From Mariprofundus sp. (GTDB taxonomy: Bacteria; Pseudomonadota; Zetaproteobacteria; Mariprofundales; Mariprofundaceae), in the NCBI GenBank assembly GCA_021772775.1, contig JAJFLH010000004.1:1-64000 (forward strand): 64,000 bases of DNA, written 5' to 3'. The number at the start of each line of letters is the position of its first letter. Position 1 is the stretch's first letter. Under the pieces are notes generated by a model. It saw only the letters and a program-made list of their open reading frames with translations. It was not told where the DNA came from and searched no databases. Shown here piece after piece: positions 12,713-22,333 of this stretch. A program made the translations under genes and the position numbers.

Positions 12713-14481
12713 TGACCTCTTCTACTGACCTTTATCGTCGTCTGTTAGGCTTTCTATTGCCTTATAAAGGACGTTTAAGTATTGCTGTATTTTGTATGGT
12801 CGTGTTGGCTGCCTGTACTGCAGCGATGGCCTATATGCTCAAGCCTGTATTGGATGAGGCACTTTCAGGCAAGAATGAAGATCTTATCTATATTATTCCA
12901 CTGTTGGTGATTGTGCTTTATCTTATCAAAGGGGCAGCCTATTTCGGGCAGGCTTATATTATGGGGTATATTGGGCAGAAGGTTATTTTTGATCTGCGCA
13001 ATCTGCTTTATGAGCGTTTAACCGCGCAATCTTTGGCTTTTTTCGCGCATCGTAAAACTGGAGAGTTGCTTGCTCGTCTCTCCTATGATGTGACGTTGGT
13101 ACAAGCTGCGGTAAGTACGGCGGTGACCGCATTGATGCGCGATGCTATCTCGATCATATTTTTGATTGGTGTGATTTTGGTTCAGGACTGGTTATTGGCA
13201 TTGATTGCGATGCTGGTTTTTCCAGCTGTGGTTTATCCGATTGCCCGTTTTGGCCGAAAAATGCGCCATGCAACACTCGATGGGCAAGCTGCTATGGGAG
13301 ATTTAACCTGTTTGTTAGAAGAGACCGTAGGTGGTATTCGGGTAGTTAAAGCATTTGGTATGGAAGAGTATGAGCGCGGTAGGTTTCGAAAGTTTACCGG
13401 TGACTTTATGTCGCATCAGCTGAAAATATTCCGTGTGAATGCGCTCTCATTTCCAATTATGGAGCTGTTAGCTGGTTTTGGTATTGCCGGTGTGTTGCTT
13501 TACGGTGGTATGCGCGTGGCCTCTGGGGAGACAACTGCGGGTACTCTGGTCTCCTTTCTGGCAGCGGTCATTATGCTATATGAGCCTGTGAAGCGCTTAT
13601 CCCGAGCTAATAATGAAATCCAGCAAGGTTTAGCAGCTGGTGAGCGGGTTTTTGAAGTGCTGGACGAGCCTGTTGCGGTGGAAGATGCAGCGCATGCACA
13701 TGTGATGCCGCCATTTTCTAATGCTATTCAGTTTGAACAATTGGAACTGAAATATGCTAGCACAGATAGAGCTGTACTGACTGATATCGACTTCTCGGTG
13801 GCAGCGGGACAGGTTGTAGCTTTGGTAGGGCGCAGTGGATCAGGAAAAACATCCTTGGTGAATCTAGTGCCACGTTTTATGGATACTACATCAGGGCGAG
13901 TACTGATTGATGGCCTGGATGTTCGTGATTTAAGCCAGGCTTCGCTGCGAAGTCAGATTGCTCTGGTGACACAGGAAATTATTCTGTTCAATGACACAAT
14001 ACTCAACAATATCGCCTACGGCCATGCCGATATTGATTTGGCTAAGGTGGAGGCTGTGGCAAAAGCGGCGAATGCTCATGAGTTCATTGAAAAGCTACCG
14101 TTGGGCTACGATACCGTTGTGGGTGAGCGTGGTGTGATGCTTTCTGGTGGTCAGCGTCAGCGTATCTCCATGGCCAGAGCTCTGTTGAAAGATGCTCCTA
14201 TCCTTATTTTGGATGAAGCAACCAGTGCTTTAGATACGGAATCTGAACGATTGGTGCAGCAGGCGATTGATCGATTGATGAGTGGACGCACAGTGATTGT
14301 GATCGCTCATCGTTTATCCACTATCAGGCATGCTGATCAAATCGTGGTGTTGGATGATGGCTATGTAGTTCAAAAAGGTGGGCATGACGAGTTGCTCAGA
14401 GAGGGTGGTTTGTACGCTGAACTCTATAATTTGCAGTTTGAATCTCATAAAACAGAACTCTTTCCTGGAGAGCAAGTGTAA
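12712..14481 (+). CDS. msbA: Lipid A export ABC transporter permease/ATPase MsbA
   Basis: Six TM region plus ABC ATPase (GRSGSGKTSL, LSGGQRQRISMARALL). Confidence 0.93.
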   Translation: MTSSTDLYRRLLGFLLPYKGRLSIAVFCMVVLAACTAAMAYMLKPVLDEALSGKNEDLIYIIPLLVIVLYLIKGAAYFGQAYIMGYIGQKVIFDLRNLLYERLTAQSLAFFAHRKTGELLARLSYDVTLVQAAVSTAVTALMRDAISIIFLIGVILVQDWLLALIAMLVFPAVVYPIARFGRKMRHATLDGQAAMGDLTCLLEETVGGIRVVKAFGMEEYERGRFRKFTGDFMSHQLKIFRVNALSFPIMELLAGFGIAGVLLYGGMRVASGETTAGTLVSFLAAVIMLYEPVKRLSRANNEIQQGLAAGERVFEVLDEPVAVEDAAHAHVMPPFSNAIQFEQLELKYASTDRAVLTDIDFSVAAGQVVALVGRSGSGKTSLVNLVPRFMDTTSGRVLIDGLDVRDLSQASLRSQIALVTQEIILFNDTILNNIAYGHADIDLAKVEAVAKAANAHEFIEKLPLGYDTVVGERGVMLSGGQRQRISMARALLKDAPILILDEATSALDTESERLVQQAIDRLMSGRTVIVIAHRLSTIRHADQIVVLDDGYVVQKGGHDELLREGGLYAELYNLQFESHKTELFPGEQV

Positions 14482-14482
14482 C

Positions 14483-15118
14483 GTGAAAGAGCGCTTTGTT
14501 GTTTGGTTAGTCCCCCGTCTGATAAAAATAATTTCCCTTTTCTTAGTGAATAGTATTCGTTGGCAGACGGTTGGAACCCCATTTGATGCATCTGATCCGC
14601 AGCGTAATGTCTATGCTTTTTGGCACGCCAGATTGCTCATGGTGCCGCACATATCGCGTCATGGTTGGTATGGTTATGTGTTGATCTCATCGCATAGGGA
14701 TGGTGGTTTTATTGCTGATGCTATGCGTCTGTTAGGTGTTGAAACGGTGCGTGGTTCGACAACACGTGGGGGCGCTCGGGCTATGCTGAAGATGCTGAGG
14801 GCTGTTAAAGAGGAGAGCCGGCATTTGGGTATTACGCCCGATGGGCCGAAGGGGCCCCGTGAGGTGGTTCAAAAAGGAACAGTTCAGATGGCGATGAAAG
14901 CTGGTTTGCCCATTATTCCTGTTTGTTATGCGACCAAACGGCATTGGCGTATTAATTCATGGGATAGGTTCTATATTCCTAAACCATTCACGCGCGGTGT
15001 GTTTGTGATGGGAGATCCGGTTTTAATCTCAAAGGATGATGGTCTTGATGATGCCATTGCACGTACGCAGAAGGGCATGGATGAAGCGCAACATAAAGCT
15101 GATACCTATTTTAGCTGA
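14483..15118 (+). CDS. DUF374 lysophospholipid acyltransferase-family protein
   Basis: YAFWHARLLMVP, ISSHRDGGFIA, ITPDGPKGPREVVQKGTVQMA; GTG start 14483 immediately after msbA. Confidence 0.87.
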   Translation: MKERFVVWLVPRLIKIISLFLVNSIRWQTVGTPFDASDPQRNVYAFWHARLLMVPHISRHGWYGYVLISSHRDGGFIADAMRLLGVETVRGSTTRGGARAMLKMLRAVKEESRHLGITPDGPKGPREVVQKGTVQMAMKAGLPIIPVCYATKRHWRINSWDRFYIPKPFTRGVFVMGDPVLISKDDGLDDAIARTQKGMDEAQHKADTYFS

Positions 15119-15134
15119 TAAGCGTATCAGTTTA

Positions 15135-15941
15135 TTAATTGAACAGGCGTGAAAACAGGCCGCGTTTAGTCTGGGCTGCTTCTTTAGTTCGAATGAGAAT
15201 GATGGAGATATTGTCAGGACCACCTGCATCGTTGGCCATTTGAATGAGTTGTATTGCCGTTTTTTCGAGATTGTTTTTGTAGTCTATAAGTGTTTGACAG
15301 ATATCTTCATCTGAAACGACATCAGTCAAACCATCTGAGCACATCAGATACAGATCTCCGTCAACAGCGATATCCTCAACCAGATCGGCTTCTACATCAG
15401 GATCACTACCTAGAGCACGGGTAACCAGGTTTTTGATCATCGAGTGGCGAGCATCATCAGCGGTGACTAGGCCACGTTGAACCTGTTCGTGAATCAGCGA
15501 ATGATCTTCAGTGACATGGGTGAGCTTTTTGTTGCGTAACCGGTACATGCGTGAGTCACCGACATGAGCAGCGGTAATATGGTTGCCATAAAACAGTGCT
15601 GCTAACACTGTTGTCCCCATGCCTGCACATTCAGACCTTGTCTGTGCAGTATGGTATATGGCTTCATTAGAGGCTTTTATCGCTTGTCTGAGCAGCATGG
15701 ATTCGCCAGTGAAGCCTGTGTCTTTATCAATTTCAGCTTGAGGAATATCGAGAATTTTATTTTGGAGTGATGTGGTGATGATATCAACGGCCATTTCACT
15801 GGCTACTTCACCGGCGTTGTAGCCCCCCATGCCGTCGGCTAGTACCGCTATGCCATGAGAGGGGGTGACTTGAACACAATCTTCGTTGTGATCTCTTCTG
15901 ATGCCAACATCGGTCATGGCAAACATCTCTACTGTGGTCAC
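15135..15941 (-). CDS. PP2C-family serine/threonine phosphatase
   Basis: DVGIRRDHNEDCV, VLADGMGGYNAGEVAS, CSDGLTDVV motifs. Confidence 0.93.
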   Translation of the reverse strand: MTTVEMFAMTDVGIRRDHNEDCVQVTPSHGIAVLADGMGGYNAGEVASEMAVDIITTSLQNKILDIPQAEIDKDTGFTGESMLLRQAIKASNEAIYHTAQTRSECAGMGTTVLAALFYGNHITAAHVGDSRMYRLRNKKLTHVTEDHSLIHEQVQRGLVTADDARHSMIKNLVTRALGSDPDVEADLVEDIAVDGDLYLMCSDGLTDVVSDEDICQTLIDYKNNLEKTAIQLIQMANDAGGPDNISIILIRTKEAAQTKRGLFSRLFN

Positions 15942-18331
15942 TGGCTTTCTCCGTTGCTATTTAGATCACGTAAACAAAGGGATACTTTTCCCAGTAGATC
16001 GTTGGCAGTGTTGATGCGCTGATCGGCTTGTTTGGTGAGTAATTCATCAATGAGAAGGCGAATACAATCAGGCACTTCAGTATTATGTTCGCGGATGTCG
16101 ACATGCGGTTGCTTAGCAATTTTATACATAAGCTTTGATAGAGATTCGGCCCTAAATGGGCGAATGCCACTGGTTAGCTCGTATAGCATGACACCGAGTG
16201 AAAATAGATCAGAGCGGCCATCTAGTTTTTTGCCAGATAGCTGTTCTGGTGACATATAAGATGGGGTGCCTAGCACAATGCCGGCTTTTGTTTTACTCGA
16301 ATCAATGATGTGGGCAATTCCAAAGTCAGTTACTTTTACGGTTTTATTTTTTAAAATCATAATATTAGCTGGTTTTATGTCGCGGTGTATTACGTCGTGT
16401 TCATGGGCATATTGTAGTGCTTCAGCAACTTTTCCGACGATCTTCAAAGTGGTGGAAAAGGGTAGCAATCGGCCTTTTCTGGTGTAAGGTGAAAGGTCTA
16501 TGCCATCAAGGAACTCCATAGCAATATAAGCCAGATTTTGTTCGTCACCGGCATCAAAGATAGTGACTATGTTTGGGTGATTGAGCATGCCGGCGATTTC
16601 AGCCTCATGAAAAAACTTGCTTTTCACCTCTTCGACTTCATCGGGTTCAAAGTCCTCTGACAGTGCCATGGTCTTGATTGCAACTTTGCGGTTTATTTTT
16701 GGATCTTTGCCCAGATAGACGGTGCCCATTGCGCCTTTGCCCAATTCGCTGATGATTTCATAGCGTCCAAGCGTACGCTTGTTTTCAGCAGGGATAAGAG
16801 TGGTGGATAATGTTGAGTTGTTGATATGTGAGCTTTCGCCTTCGCTTTTTGCACTGCTGATGCGTGCTTGAATGTTCGGATAGTTTGGTTTGTTTCTGGC
16901 GATATGCTCATACACTGCGGTGGCCAGCGTAAATTGTTGTTTGCGCTCTAAAGCAAGCGCTAGCTTGTCAAATGTAGATAACATATCGTCATTGACGGGG
17001 CAGGCCTGAAATTTTTCAAAAGCTTGTTCAAGCATGCCTTGGTTTTGAAACGAAATGCCCAGTTTTTTGTTGGTTTCATCCATGTTTTTGATGGATTTCT
17101 TTTTGCTTCCTTCACATATATAGGTTTGCTTACAGATTAAAAACAGATGGCCGATGAGCAGCAGTATGGCCGCAGTAATGGTTTGCAGCCATGTGGAATA
17201 ATATAAAAGTGCGAGAAAATCGACACTGATCAATGCGATGAATATCAGGCTGGAAAAGGCGATGCCCACACGAGTTGTGAATTGAGGTAGTGCATAGGCT
17301 AGGTAAAAGCCGATGATGAGTAATAAAACAAGTTCGATGCTATGGGTCCAGGCGGGGCGCTGAAATGCCTGGCTGTGAAGTATGTTTTGTAAGACATGAG
17401 CGCTGAACTCAATGCGAGTCATGGCGTGCTTGCCGGGGGTTTGAAATGTCTGATCGGGATAGGCTTCAATGAGAATGATTTTGTCTTCTAAAGCAGTAGC
17501 TGGAATTTTTCCTTCATATAGCTGATTGAACGAATAGGTTTGAAAGTACGTGTCATTCTCTGCTTGAGGGAGTGAAGGGTATAGGTGGGTTTGTCTGTCT
17601 GTGCCGATTGTTAACGATCCTAACTCAATCTCTTTTCCGGCATGAACTCGAATGTCATTTAGGGGAATATTTAATATTTTAGAGGCAAGTAACAGTGAGA
17701 ATGATGGGAGGTACTCATTGCCATAAGCTATTGTCAGTGCTTCAGACCTGACTATGTCGTCATGGTCTTTGAGGAAACTCATGTGGCCCAGGCCAGCAGC
17801 GACTTCTGTAAACTGTTGGTCGGGATGCGATGTAAGGGTGGCAATACTGCTTTGATGGGGCGAGCTTGTGTTGACGTGCTGTAGCGCCATGGGCTTTAGC
17901 TGTTTTGGCAATCTCGTGCCAGATTGCTGCATGCTTGTGTCGATATCGAAATATACGGGTAGCAGCGTATTACCACTTTTGTAAATGATGTCGACAAGAG
18001 CTCTGTCGGCAGGCGCTTGAGCTATCTCTTTGTTGTTACGGAACCTGCTATCAATTGCAATGAACGATGCATTAGCATCTGTAAGTTTTTCGACCGCTGA
18101 TGTGATCGCTTGCTTGGAGCTAAGGCCAGTTGAAGGGAGGGACTCTGGATTGATGTTGAGAATGATGATTTTTTTGTCACCAGTCTGTGAAGTGCTGGTT
18201 ACGGAGCTATCATAGACTATGTTTTCTATACTTTTTAGTAGGGTGAGTTCCTGTTGAAATGCAATGACAAATAGCAGGGTCAGCGCGGAGCCGATAAACC
18301 AGTCTGATTTCCAGATTGCATGAAGATTCAA
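15938..18331 (-). CDS. CHASE2-domain transmembrane serine/threonine protein kinase
   Basis: N-terminal CHASE2, TM segments, kinase domain (GKGAMGTVYLGKD, HRDIKPANIMI, DFGIA); overlaps PP2C gene. Confidence 0.92.
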   Translation of the reverse strand: MNLHAIWKSDWFIGSALTLLFVIAFQQELTLLKSIENIVYDSSVTSTSQTGDKKIIILNINPESLPSTGLSSKQAITSAVEKLTDANASFIAIDSRFRNNKEIAQAPADRALVDIIYKSGNTLLPVYFDIDTSMQQSGTRLPKQLKPMALQHVNTSSPHQSSIATLTSHPDQQFTEVAAGLGHMSFLKDHDDIVRSEALTIAYGNEYLPSFSLLLASKILNIPLNDIRVHAGKEIELGSLTIGTDRQTHLYPSLPQAENDTYFQTYSFNQLYEGKIPATALEDKIILIEAYPDQTFQTPGKHAMTRIEFSAHVLQNILHSQAFQRPAWTHSIELVLLLIIGFYLAYALPQFTTRVGIAFSSLIFIALISVDFLALLYYSTWLQTITAAILLLIGHLFLICKQTYICEGSKKKSIKNMDETNKKLGISFQNQGMLEQAFEKFQACPVNDDMLSTFDKLALALERKQQFTLATAVYEHIARNKPNYPNIQARISSAKSEGESSHINNSTLSTTLIPAENKRTLGRYEIISELGKGAMGTVYLGKDPKINRKVAIKTMALSEDFEPDEVEEVKSKFFHEAEIAGMLNHPNIVTIFDAGDEQNLAYIAMEFLDGIDLSPYTRKGRLLPFSTTLKIVGKVAEALQYAHEHDVIHRDIKPANIMILKNKTVKVTDFGIAHIIDSSKTKAGIVLGTPSYMSPEQLSGKKLDGRSDLFSLGVMLYELTSGIRPFRAESLSKLMYKIAKQPHVDIREHNTEVPDCIRLLIDELLTKQADQRINTANDLLGKVSLCLRDLNSNGESQ

Positions 18332-18598
18332 AAAGAGCTCCTCCCTTCTGTTGGAAAAGGTTGAATACTATTGTGTTAGTGCTCTTGAAGTGAAAATAGT
18401 AACGTTGAGCAGGGGGTGTCTGGAGCGAACACAATAGTGAAATACGCATGTATATTGGCAACTATAGATGCTCTGTGCAACTGTCCATTCGGTTTGATCA
18501 GGCTAAGGATGATTAATGGTGAGATAGACAATCTCATGGCTGAATAAATTCGTGTTGACAGCTGGCTGGCTGCTCCGTACGGTTCGCGCTCCAAATTT

Positions 18599-18674
18599 TC
18601 CCCGATAGTTCAGTTGGTAGAACGGTGGACTGTTAATCCATATGTCGCAGGTTCGAGTCCTGCTCGGGGAGCCA
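18599..18674 (+). tRNA. tRNA-Asn (GTT)
   Basis: Acceptor tccccga/tcgggga, anticodon loop ctGTTaa, T-loop ggttcgagtcc, encoded CCA. Confidence 0.95.
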
Positions 18675-18678
18675 TTTT

Positions 18679-18712
18679 AAGGGGCCGGTTTATACCGGCC
18701 CCTTTTTTTTGT
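18679..18712 (+). terminator. Terminator after tRNA-Asn
   Basis: aaggggccggtttataccggcccctttttttt. Confidence 0.9.
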
Positions 18713-18780
18713 CTGCTTCGGAGTATTATGACGGAGTCATTCTTCGTAAGATTTGGTGTGAAACTACGTATTGGGCTGAG

Positions 18781-19608
18781 ATGATAGTGATGTTGAGATT
18801 GAAAATATGTTCATTGCTTTGTGTCTTGATGCTGTGTTCATGTGGTGTGGTAAAAGTACCTTTAAAGCCTCAACTTGTGCACGATGTGAGAAGTATTGAA
18901 GTTGCCAGGATTGAGGTGGGCAACTCCTTGTTGATTCGTCGTATGAATCCACTATTTTTTATTATGGGCTCCTCTGGCCTCGTGGCTGATGCTGTTGTGG
19001 CTGCTTCTAACGCCTCAAAATATGAGCAGCAAGCAGGCCCGGTGCATCAAATGTGTGTGGAGCGATTTGAGGAAATATTGATGCAATCATTGTCGCGTCA
19101 AGGTTTTCAGGTTCATTCATCAGGTAAAAGGTTTTGGGATTATTTTAAGGCTAGTCAAAAACCTTTGCGTGAAAGAACAGATGGGCTTCTTCATATTCGC
19201 TTAAGTCAAATGGGGTTTTGGTCAAAAGGTGTTCGTTATGGCTATTATCCGGCGGTGCTGGTTAGTGCTGAATTGATTGACCCAGTGAGTCGAGAGGTTT
19301 TGTTTAGCAATCGTTTTTCGATGGGGATCGATGTTGCCTCGATGAAAGTAATGGCGTTGGCGCATGGGGAAATTAATGTTCAGTTTGAGAATCAGCGTGG
19401 TGCCGCTTATCAGGACTTTGAGTCGTTGTTGAATCAACCAAAGAAAAGTCGTGATGATTTGTTAAGGGTGATGGCTGGCGCTGCCCAGCAGATTAGTGAG
19501 GGGTTGCGGCGGCCAAAAACATCGGTGATGCCGATGTCTGGTTCTGGTTTGATTAAATATATGCCGGGTATGCCTTTGTCAGATCAGGAAGAGGGGCGTT
19601 TTTTTTAA
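18781..19608 (+). CDS. Lipoprotein of unknown function
   Basis: Signal peptide with lipobox LMLCSC; no family recognised. Confidence 0.7.
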   Translation: MIVMLRLKICSLLCVLMLCSCGVVKVPLKPQLVHDVRSIEVARIEVGNSLLIRRMNPLFFIMGSSGLVADAVVAASNASKYEQQAGPVHQMCVERFEEILMQSLSRQGFQVHSSGKRFWDYFKASQKPLRERTDGLLHIRLSQMGFWSKGVRYGYYPAVLVSAELIDPVSREVLFSNRFSMGIDVASMKVMALAHGEINVQFENQRGAAYQDFESLLNQPKKSRDDLLRVMAGAAQQISEGLRRPKTSVMPMSGSGLIKYMPGMPLSDQEEGRFF

Positions 19609-19871
19609 TAGTGTAATTTCCTGGCTTGTAAAAGATGAATAAAGACATCCTTAATGTCATCTTTTGAAGAGCTTCTATTGCGCAACGTTAAAGTTGTCTG
19701 GATGGCGTGGATGGGCTCTCCAATAGTTCGTTTTTTTGTTGAAAAACAATGATATTACAACTCCTATGATGTGTTGTTTCCTTGATTAAATATTTGCAAA
19801 GTTTATGCTCCGGCTTATCTAAAAGTTTATTTTCAGTCGATGAAAAAACTGAGTTAATTGGGGTGGATGGC

Positions 19872-22325
19872 ATGGAGTCTTATGTTCTTGTGTTGAGGCG
19901 TGTGAAGCAGGTTTTGCTTTTGGTGAGTTTGTCTTTGATAGTCGGGATGACAGGTGTCCGTGCTGCTCATGCTGGTGTAGGTGATCGTCTGCAGGTTTCT
20001 GAGGCTGGCGCTGTATTGTATTCAAATCCATCGACCTCGGCTTCGAAGCTCATGAATGTGAATGCTGGCGCTAAAATGGTTGAGATGGTCAGACAAGGTT
20101 CGTGGGTGCTTGTGTCGTTAACCAGTACAGGGACGCAGGGCTGGATGAAGAAAACAGCAGTTCAAAAGGCTACGCGTGGAGCTGCTGCGCCGGTCAAGGC
20201 GATAAAAGAGGCTGTTCAAAAGGTTTCTAGTCTGCCTCCGATGGCGGATACTCCTGTCATGAGCCCTGCGGACTTGATAAGAGTTCCAGAGCCGTTATCT
20301 GGTTCTCCATATACAGCCAGAAGACTTTCCCTGAAAGATATTGGCTTGACCAAGGGGCTCTTGTTTGAGGGGGCGAATGGTGTCCATTCGCAAACATTTT
20401 ATTTTCCTGCTCCGCTTGACTCATTGATTACTCATGGCTCGTTTCGCCTGTTGTTTCGGAGTTCGCCAAATTTGTTGCCTTTAGCGAATGTTCGTGTCGC
20501 CATCAATGATGTGCCTTATAAGCAAATTAACCTGCCTGCAGATGGTGCAATGCATGCCTTGGATGTGCGTTTACCTGCTTCTGCCTTTGATGGTCATTTG
20601 GTGAAAGTGACAGTAGCAGCTATCTTGCCGGTGTCTGAGAATCGCTGTTTCGATGGCCGCTTGAGTGATATCTTTTTACATGTCTTTCCAGAAAGTACGA
20701 TGTCCATCTCCTATCAGGCGGTTGAAAAGTCGATTCGTGATGCATGGCGTATGTTGCCTCAGGAGGTGACGATCAGTCTTTCTGCGGGTCAGTTGGGCAA
20801 GGAACAGTTTGCTTCGGCCCTGGCTCTGATGGCGCTACTGGTGGATGATGGTAAGAAAGTGAAAATTGTGAGGCTGCCTGAGATTGGGGATATTATTGTT
20901 GCTCCCAGAGCATCTGTTGAGCCGCTTGTTGGTCAAGGCGTGTTGAAGGAAAGGCTGGATAAGGAGAGCAACTTAATGTTGGTTCACCTTTCGAACCGGT
21001 CTGCTATTGCACTATTGGATCCATTTGATGTTCAGCCGATGTATCTGTTGGATAATACGTGGAAAATGATTGCTGCTGCTGAACAATATCGCGTATTTAG
21101 GCCTGATAATATACATTCTCGTGTGGAGATGCTGGGTACCGAGGGTGATTCGGGTTACTTCTCCTTGCCTCTATCTAAGCTGGGTATGGATATTGGAACG
21201 AAAGCGTTAAGTCGAGAAGTAAACTGGCATACTGTCGTAAACCCATTTGCTTTGCCTATGGGGACTCAGCCTGAGCTGTTGCATCTTAATATTGTTGCCC
21301 CAGTTCGCTGGACAGATGACCCAACCTATGAGTTATATGTGTTTCTTAATGACATCTTGGTGAAGTCAGCCCGCTTGGATAACAGCGGCATGAAACAGCG
21401 TTTTACGATCAATCTTCCGGTTGAATATCAGAGACAGTTTAACGATATCCGAATCGTTGTTCAGCATGATATAGTGGAGGGGAACTGCGAAGGTACGATG
21501 CCATATGATTATATTCAGGTTACGCCGGACAGTGCTCTGATTGTCAAGTCTACTACAATAGATACGCCGAAAATATTTGCTGATTTAGCGAAGTACTTTT
21601 TGCCTGGCTTTGATACCTATATAGAAGATCTCTATTTGGATGAGCCTGAGCAGATCTTGCATTTAATGGCGCGTTTAGCAGCTGATTTCCCTCTGGTTAT
21701 TGATCATACGCGATTGCATTTCATGGATAGTACTGAATTGCTGCAGCCTGAGGGGCCGTTTGTAGCTGTAGGTCACTTTACACTTAGCGATGATATTAGT
21801 GCCCCGGTCCGTTTTGATAAGGGCCGGGTGAAAATTACGGCGCCAAATGGTGAGGCCTATTTTGATGTGGATCAGCTCTCAAAGGTGACGATCGCACAAA
21901 TTGCCAATGCAACTACGGCATATGGCTTGTGGATTGCGCCATCTGATTCAGAAGACCTTTCTAATATCGAGCGCCTGGAGCTGTCAGAAGATGACGTGGC
22001 ATTTATTGATCTGCATGGTGTAGCTAAAACCCTGGACTCATCTGAGCCGACATTGGCTGAAGTATATTATCCAGATGCTGAAGATTGGTTTGATGTGCTG
22101 GGTAAATACAAATTTTGGTTAATGGTATTGCTGTGGTTCTTGCTGACGATGGTTGTGGTTTATCTCTATCGCATGTCCAGAATGAATAAACTGGCGCGTG
22201 AAGAAGATGATGCCATGTATCAGGCCGATGAAAACCGCATGCAGGGTGAACAGGCCGCGCATATGCATGAAGATCATACGATTCATCCGGGCGGAGAGCT
22301 GGATCACCTTGATGAGAAGCGGTAA
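19872..22325 (+). CDS. SH3-domain protein fused to BcsB-like cellulose-synthase-regulatory-subunit domain (first gene of putative sfz/EPS cluster)
   Basis: Signal peptide at ATG 19872, SH3-like module (AVLYSNPSTSASKLMNVNAGA...GWMKK), BcsB-like region (KDIGLTKGLLFEGANGVHSQTFYFPAP...), C-terminal TM anchor. Confidence 0.85.
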   Translation: MESYVLVLRRVKQVLLLVSLSLIVGMTGVRAAHAGVGDRLQVSEAGAVLYSNPSTSASKLMNVNAGAKMVEMVRQGSWVLVSLTSTGTQGWMKKTAVQKATRGAAAPVKAIKEAVQKVSSLPPMADTPVMSPADLIRVPEPLSGSPYTARRLSLKDIGLTKGLLFEGANGVHSQTFYFPAPLDSLITHGSFRLLFRSSPNLLPLANVRVAINDVPYKQINLPADGAMHALDVRLPASAFDGHLVKVTVAAILPVSENRCFDGRLSDIFLHVFPESTMSISYQAVEKSIRDAWRMLPQEVTISLSAGQLGKEQFASALALMALLVDDGKKVKIVRLPEIGDIIVAPRASVEPLVGQGVLKERLDKESNLMLVHLSNRSAIALLDPFDVQPMYLLDNTWKMIAAAEQYRVFRPDNIHSRVEMLGTEGDSGYFSLPLSKLGMDIGTKALSREVNWHTVVNPFALPMGTQPELLHLNIVAPVRWTDDPTYELYVFLNDILVKSARLDNSGMKQRFTINLPVEYQRQFNDIRIVVQHDIVEGNCEGTMPYDYIQVTPDSALIVKSTTIDTPKIFADLAKYFLPGFDTYIEDLYLDEPEQILHLMARLAADFPLVIDHTRLHFMDSTELLQPEGPFVAVGHFTLSDDISAPVRFDKGRVKITAPNGEAYFDVDQLSKVTIAQIANATTAYGLWIAPSDSEDLSNIERLELSEDDVAFIDLHGVAKTLDSSEPTLAEVYYPDAEDWFDVLGKYKFWLMVLLWFLLTMVVVYLYRMSRMNKLAREEDDAMYQADENRMQGEQAAHMHEDHTIHPGGELDHLDEKR

Positions 22326-22333
22326 TTGCTGTT

